Shown here: piece by piece, positions 25,801 through 34,300 of the stretch
How the letters are laid out: each line of letters begins with the position of its first letter
Position numbering within the stretch: the first letter of the stretch is position 1
Assembly (NCBI RefSeq): GCF_016097555.1
Contig: NC_054706.1
Coordinates: 43,314,004-43,378,003 of the forward strand
Length of the DNA: 64,000 bases
Reading direction: 5' to 3'
DNA from: Gigantopelta aegis
Lineage: Eukaryota; Mollusca; Gastropoda; Neomphalida; Peltospiridae
The notes under the pieces: model-generated
Told to the model about the DNA's origin: nothing
Database searches by the model: none
The model's input: only the letters and a program-made list of their open reading frames with translations
Translations under genes and position numbers: made by a program

Positions 25801-28800
25801 TGTACATGCAGAAATACCTGTCCGTCTTTGTGTAACACATCGAAAGTGAGAAGTATTCAATATGGTAATATTTTATTGTCACATTTTGCAACAGGTTTAA
25901 ACCATTTCTCGAATTACGTCGAGTCTTAATGCATCAAAGAATGTTCAAAACGCCAGCCATGCACATAACAGTGTAATACACCTATATTGCTGTGGGTTTT
26001 CAGTCTAGTCATAATGGTTGTTACCAAAAATTATAACCCCACTTAATATATAATTGTCTAAAAAGTATGGGGACTGTAACTTTAATATTTCACAACCAAA
26101 AACATGTATGTATGTATGTGTGTTACGGGTATTAAAATACAAATTTCACAGCAGATTGAGACACCTCCATCAATATTATATTTTACACATCCAATAATTT
26201 AACAAAGACTTTTTGGTGTAAACAACAGTGTGTATATATTATAGTAAGTCTGATACACTAGTATTCAAAACTGGCATCTTTCTTTGAATACCGACAGTCA
26301 GTTACTAGACCAGCAACCGAGTGCATTCGCACGTTTACGTTGTTTGTTCAGCGCGATTCAGAACCAGTTTTCAACGCCCTCCATTTAGTATGTGCGATAA
26401 GTGATAAGTGATAAATAACCATGTCAGGCATATCAAGCTTCATCTTGATCTACAAACATAAAGTTCCCACGGGTATTTCAATTTAGTATTTCAAGTACTC
26501 CGTGAGGTGTGGAGCCATTGGGGAAATACATTTAATTCATTTATTATTGAAAAGGTCATAAGACGCCTTATATACATGCACGTAAAAATACTGTACGTGT
26601 CCCCATTAGATACCATTTAACTTGCGAATTGTTTTAAAATGTATCTGATGAAATAAAGCGAGTTGGTTACGTTTTAAAACAACGAGTTGTAACATAAATG
26701 GAATCTAGCGGACATCATTGTACAGTGGCGTCGGAACTGGGGCGGCAGGGTCGGCGGCCGTCGCCCCAATACTACCTAGCCGCAAGAAATAGGGCCTTCT
26801 ACAGGACTTTTTCTGGTGGCAATATTGACCCCCGTTACAGCCCTTGTAACCAATACCAACAAAAACAGGTGATATGTTTTAGGGGTTTTTGCTTTTTATT
26901 TTGGGATCTCTCCCCACTCCGCTCTCTTGTTCTTTTAAAAAACATTTTGACATATAAGGCCCGCAATAAATATCACAATAACAAATAACGGGCTAAAACG
27001 TTTATCTTGATGAATTAATTTTTAGGGGCCGAAATGTTGATTTACACAGATTTATTCAACTCTAGCAAAAATTCAAGACCGCCATATTTGGTTTAAAAGA
27101 GGTTTGATTTCATTCCCTGGAAACCTCCGCTCAAATGGCGGGTCATGTTGATAAGCTTGCTTGCTGTTATCAGTCTCTGTGCAAACGTGTCTCACTACAC
27201 ACTATTCACGTTTACTGGTCGGCCTGTTTACTCATTGCCTGTTGAACTTTCAATAACACTGATGGTAAATTCCTTCCATACTTTATGACGCCCTAGACTG
27301 ATTGCATCTGTCCAAAAAAAATTGGGTGGGGGGGGGGGGGGGCATTTGAACTAATTGACATTACTGCAAGTCTACGTACATGTATTTTTATATCTATCTG
27401 ACCAAAGTAGAGGGTGTAATAAAAAAAGAAATGTTTTATTTAACGACGCACTCAACACATTTTATTTACGGTTATATGGCTTCAGACATATGATTAAAGA
27501 CCACACAGATTTTGTGAGGAAACCCGCTGTCGCCACTTCATGGGCTACTCTTTCCGATTAGCAGCAAGGGATCTTTTATTTGCGCTTCCCACAGGCAGGA
27601 TAGCACAAACCATGGCCTTTGTTGAACCAGTTATGGATCACTGGTCGGTGCAAGTGGTTTACACCTACCCATTGAGCCTTGCGGAACACTCACTCAGGGT
27701 TTGGAGTCAGTATCTGGATTAAAAATCCCATGCCTCGAAAGGGATCCGAACCCAGTACCTACCAGCCTGTTGAACGATGGCCTAACCACGACGCCACCGA
27801 GGCCGGTAGGGTGTAATAAATACATAGGTTTAATTGATAAAATATCAAAATGAAACCTCTGTCACTGTGTTCAGATTACAAATACCTTTCCAATGAGGTA
27901 ATATAATATTTGGCAATAGCTTTTTTTTTTTTTTTTTTTTTTTTACCCCTACCAACACCCAAAATAGATTTAGAGGTCAAAATATCAAGTCACGATTAGC
28001 AAATACGTCACAAACATTATATTTTGTTTCATAAAATATTTAGTTTTGATACTGAAATACTAAACTGTATAAATGCACTTGACAGGTCGCCCAGAGGGGT
28101 AATTTAAGCCCACATTTCATTTCAACTTATTTTTCGTGCTTATATCCAATTACGGTTCAAGCACGCTGTCCTGGGCACACACCTCAGCTATCTGGGCTGT
28201 CTGTCCAGGACAGTGGGTTAGTTGTTAGTTTTGTTAGTGGTTAGTGACAAAGAAGTGGGTGTAGTAGCCTTACGCCTACCCACTGAGCCCTTAAGAACTC
28301 GCTCTGGGTTGGAGCCGGTACCGGGCTGCGAACCCTGTACCTACCAGCCTGTAGTCACGACACCACCGAGTCCGGTTACGCCCACAAAGCAAGCTATGAT
28401 TTGTTGTGTTCTGTGATTTCTGTGAAATTAGTAAACCATAGATAAACATCTCCGATATCATTTTATACTTTTAAAAGTACTGACGTATAAAGATTTATCT
28501 GCTTTATTTAAATGTTCTGTCGCCACGTGTCTTCTTTTTAAAATGTGTATATAGCTATTTTGTATTATATCTGTATATATTCTATGAAGAACTCCTGTTG
28601 TCATCTTGTCACTGTAAATAACTATTGTAAAATATGTCCTCATATGCTGTCGTTTGACGGCCTGAGTGAATCGAAATAAAGTTTGAAAGTTTGAAAGTGA
28701 TAACATTTTGTTTAAACCTTTCGTTTATCGAAAAATTTAAAGAGGTGTCTCCACTGCCAATTCATTGCTATTTTTTAAGTGTTAACTTCTACGAAAAATC

Positions 28801-31219
28801 AAGAAAAATTCGGAAATCCTTGTTTGCATTTATTTATAGAAGTCTTTACTGAGATAGAGTGATGAAGATACATAAATGATAAATGTAGAAATTTATGAGC
28901 TGCTTGACCCAACCGTTGACTTCTAGTTATTATGTAACACTTCACTATTTTAGTTTAATTGTTAAAATGATTTACAGTTAGACGTTCAACACGTAATGAC
29001 AAATAAAGTTTAAACATATCCTTAAGTTTATTAATGCGAAATTTTTAGTAGTTAGACTCAAAGCTGCGGTTTCCAGAATATATTTGATGTTTAAGTAGTT
29101 TTTAGATAAATAATTAACTTTTGTTTCCTTCCGGTAATATGCAGTTCTTCGATTTCCATTAGATATTAAAAATACTTACAAACATGTCGTCACATTCACA
29201 CACTGAACATCAAATAGACTTCGCCTCACCAGGGCCGTAGCTAGGAATTTTTGTTTGGGTGGGGGGGGGGGGGGGTAGTTAATAGTCTAAAACTCCTGAA
29301 ACAGTTAACAAGATAATTTTCTTTATGTTTCTATAATTTTTTCCGGATTTTTTGTTGAGGAGCCTTGACCCCCCCCCCCCCTCCCCTTCCCCCGCTAGCT
29401 ACGGCCCTGCTGACAAGATGGAACAATGAAATGTGACTTACAAGTTCTCATGTAAGAGATTACATGCAGGTGTACTGGTCGAAGGAAAGTTGGGAAATGT
29501 ACTAGTAGTTGCTTTCTGTATCTTATTTCTAAGCTAAATACCTTTGATGTGTATAATAAAAACACTTTCGTTTTAGAAATACCCAGAAGAGTTAAATAAT
29601 AACCTTAGAAAAAAAAATAGTGTAAAGTCTGCAGCGATTACAAATAACGTTTTAGCTGATTTGTGTTAAAAATGTCGACAACACAGTTATACAGCAATAC
29701 TTTACTTGTTAAAATATCAACACCACTAATCAACACATTGATTAATTAATCATCGACTAGTGGATGTCAAACTGTTGGTAATGCTAACGGCTTTCATTGA
29801 TAAACATCTTAACATTCTTACTCGTCCACAAACACCACTAGCTGATTATACTTACGAGTACCTATGTATGTATGTTTATATTGATGGGTGGATCGATGGA
29901 TGAAAGGATGTATTGATGTTTATATTTATATATTTATGTATGAATATCTATAGTGTATTTACGTCGGGTTTGACTAGTACATACATATATCTATTGACGC
30001 ATTGGCACAGAGGATTTATAAACTCTTTTTGGCCTCATAAATTATCTCATGTCGTTGCTGGGACTTGAACCTTAGGCATCGTTTCGCCCGCCAATGATAT
30101 ACGTGTGGCTTACAAATCACGTCTCTCCCCCTCCATAACGTACATGAATTTCGGCCCTCGAACAGTAATCAGCAATCAGCAGTGTCGTCGTAAAAAGCTG
30201 TAGCAAAATATAACTGCAACGGCATTTTATCAGTAATTTGTTAATACAATACTATTACTTCGTTATTTGATTTACAAGGAATGGAATTCATTCATAGATG
30301 TATGTATGTATGTATGTATTGATGTATGTATGTATGTGTGTATTTATGTGTGCGTGCGTCTGTGCGTGCGTATATGTATATGTGTATGTACGCATGCATG
30401 CATACATACATACACACACGCACGCACATACGTACGTATGTATGTATGTATGCGCAAGCATGCATATAAACAACTATCTAGGAAATGTGTGTATGTGAGT
30501 AAGCATATACGCGTGGATGTCTTAATTTGAAATATGTCAAACCGTCTTTTATATACAAGTTTGCCTTGTTATGCATATCACAGATGTATATGACTTATTT
30601 TGCCTCAAACATCAAAAAGCAGTGGGTGGTGTATTTTTATTAATTTACTATATTCGTAATGTGTGGACAGTAATATATGCTGCTACTTTTGACGAAACTG
30701 GATTGTCCTCGATTTGAATTGAAGCTCTCCGTGTATAGGACAGAATTAATCTAAGTGTGCGTGGTTAAATTGATTGTGAAATGTCTTTACGCGTCATTTT
30801 GCATCGAGCTTTTGTAGTCTTTATTTTAAACTAAGTTTCAGTCAAGCGTTGTCAAAACGGTATGTAGATTCTGATTTCCAAGGCTTGAATTATATTAGGG
30901 CAATGAAGCGTAAAACCTCAGGGTTAAGAAAAAGAAAAGATATTTCATTTCCAATGTCACTCATTCAAGTGATTTTTATTGATCCTTGACCGACCAATTC
31001 AATTTATTTGTTTCGTGTACATGGACGTGGGGTGGGGGTATTTTACTATTTCGGTGGTAGAGCATTCGTCTGCGGTCTGATAGGTCGATGGATCGATCGA
31101 CCTGGATGGACCCGAGTTGTTTGCTATCCACGACAGTACGTCTTATTTATGGGAGAGTGCATAATATAAAATATCCTTTCCTGCTTTTCTGTAGAACAGC
31201 ACCCTGTGTAAAGGCAAAG

Positions 31220-31300
<81 letters not shown>

Positions 31301-34300
31301 CCCGAAGATGTCGGTATGTATGCAATGAACAAAACGTATGCTCGACAGTAACTGTTTAACTCGTATGACTGACGATTCAGCAAATTCCAGTGTAGGTTTA
31401 TCAGCTACAAGTTGTGACATATATTAAACACTATATTAAACAATAATGTTAATAACAAGCATTCTGATGTCATAAGTTTTCCTAGTAGTAGTAGTAATAG
31501 TAGTAGTAGTAGTAGTAGTAGTAGTTGTTGTTGTCACCCCACCCCACCCCCGTCTCGTACGCTTATATGCTTGCTTATAATACCTGTAACATCTATAGGT
31601 GTACGACAGGGTGCGGGGCAACTGCTCCCCTTGTGCTGGAGCAAAACCTCAAATTCGGGCAAACATGAAAGATATTCGGGTAAAATGTGCTAACCTGAGA
31701 TCTTTTTACCATGTATTTCCATCATTCTACCTTCAAAATTAGTTTTAATTTATGTAAAAATGCGTAGTGATTCGTTTGCAACCCTTTATAGCATTTTATA
31801 GCAATGCTAATATGAATAAATGTTCTTATCCCGATTCGAGTCCGTAAGCCTATGACCTGTAATTAAGTAATAACGCACCAATCGTTTGCTGTTAATGATC
31901 AACACTAGTCAACAATGAGTTCGCATCCCGGTACCGGTTTCCACCCAAAGCGAATTTAGACAGTCGATACGTGACTAACCCATTGTCCTGGACAGATAGT
32001 CCAGATTGCCCACGGCAGAATGTTAATTGGATATAAGCACGAAAATAAGCTGAAATGAAATGAAATCAAATAACTTCACACATTGCATGTTGTCAGATCG
32101 CTTGATATCAAACGAAAATCCATTTGACTCTAGCCAGCCTTATTGAACAAGGCATCTTAGTAAAGAAGTGGATGTTACAAATATATACTTGTACAGTCCC
32201 GGCGGAACGGGGGCCGGCTGAGGGGGCTATCTCAATAATTCTGAATTAAAAATATGTTAATGACATTTACCTGCATGTGTCATGATTAATTTGACTTGTA
32301 GAATGCAGAAAATTGCATTTCAGGACATCAAATTTTCAAAATGTCCACCAAAGGGAACCCGCTGGAATTTGAATGACCAGTGTCAAACTAATTCAGTTCA
32401 ATTTTAAAATACAAAATCCTACATAGTAACTTGAAAAAAAATACATTGTAAAATGAGATGTTTTTTAAAAATTGTTACTATTATCAATATTTGCGATTGT
32501 AATTGTAAAGAATTATTTGATTGGATTGTACAGGTGTCCATGGTAACCAATTATTTCATTTGATTCAGCAATTTTCTACATCGCAGTCGTGTTAATATGT
32601 TTAGTATATATACGTACTTGTATACAAAAATTATACATAATGAAAAATGCATTTAAAAATTAAAATGTGTTTGCATTACCTAAATTTTGTCATGAGTAGT
32701 TTTACTTATAGAATCAAGAAAATTGTATTTCAGGACATCTAATTTTCAGAATGTTCTGGAGGAGCATACGTTCGATCTTAGTTAGGCACAACCTACCCCT
32801 CCCACCCCCCTCCCCTCCCCGGTGTCCTCCCATAAGACAGACGTCCCATAACGCAGACGCGTTAAAACAACACAAGACCCATTACTAATTACCTGCCGTT
32901 TACCTTGAATAATACATGTAGTAAATAATGGAATAGTCGGATACAATTAAATACAAAACACATAACAAAATTATATAAAATTAGATTTATTTTTTTAAAT
33001 AGGTACTGTCATAACTGTGCGGTAATCATTGATATAAAAACAAAACATTGTCAATCTGAAGTGAAATGAATTGAATGGAGATATTGCAGTGGAAAATCCA
33101 CCAAGCACTGTATCTTTACATTTATTAATTGCATTTACCAGATTACAATTAAGCTCTCGCTGTTGTTTGCATGAAATCAGCTCATTAATTAAGACTGCTG
33201 TTGCACTGCAGCATAGCTTGCTGAGCAGATTGGAGCAATACCATTAACGCAGTCAGGGGTGTACAGGATACATTACATAACCCAATCAAGAGTTTTGTCT
33301 ATCAAATGGCATGTCTGCCTTATGGGACGTCTGTCTTATGGGAGTGAACCCCCTCCCCACCACTACAATATTCAGTTGCTTCCGCCGTGTCTGTGATAGC
33401 TGTTTACAGACACTTGGACAAATCACCTGAGCGAACGGGTGTTTTGAGATGAATGAGTTTGTAATGTTGATATATCTGGCATGTATTCGTTGTAATAAAT
33501 ATATAAATAAGAAATGCTTATTGTTATACAAAAATGTGACGACTTTTGTTTTTATTTGGCTACAAAATTTTGAATGTAGCGATTTCTACAAAACAATGTT
33601 GCGATTGGATACAAAAATAATATAATTATGAATTTGGCTACAAAATGTTGAATGTGGCGATTTTTACTAAACAATGTTCCAATTGGATACAAACATATAA
33701 TTATGAATAATCAACATAAATTTACACAGCTACTCATCTACAATGCACAATACAATATAATCTTTACAAATCACACATTTCTATATAAATTATACATAGA
33801 GTTAGAGAAAGGGAGTGAGAAAAAAATAAATAAACAAATAAATAATAAATAAAATAATAGTGAGTTTTAAAAATGAAAGTCAAAATTGATATGTAACTTT
33901 ACATGATAAAAGCTATACACAAATGTTAAAGCTCAATATATTGAGACACTGTGAAAAAGAACAGATGGACGGACGGACAAACGGAGACAAAACCTGTAGT
34001 CGCCTCCTATTGGACCGGTAGGGGAGTCAAAACAACAACAACACTGAAATGATTTTATTATTTTCTACTTTGCAGATATCATCTATGATGCTACTGGTTT
34101 CCAAGCTATTCGGGGGTTGGAGACGGTGGGCGTGGTCGGGTGTTGTCTACTGCTTGTGTGTGGAATGACCTACAGAATCGGATTTAATAACTGGACACAC
34201 ATGAAAACCCTCAATACGGCATTAGTGATTATGACTGTTCTCACAGGTAAACAGACGTCATCTACTGTAAATTCAGTTGCAAAAGTCTTATATAAATGAA

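Noticed and set aside
26698-26988. Frame of 96 codons as a gene
   Set aside because: Composition and content look random; the start resembles a degraded repeat (GTGGCGTCGGAACTGGGG).
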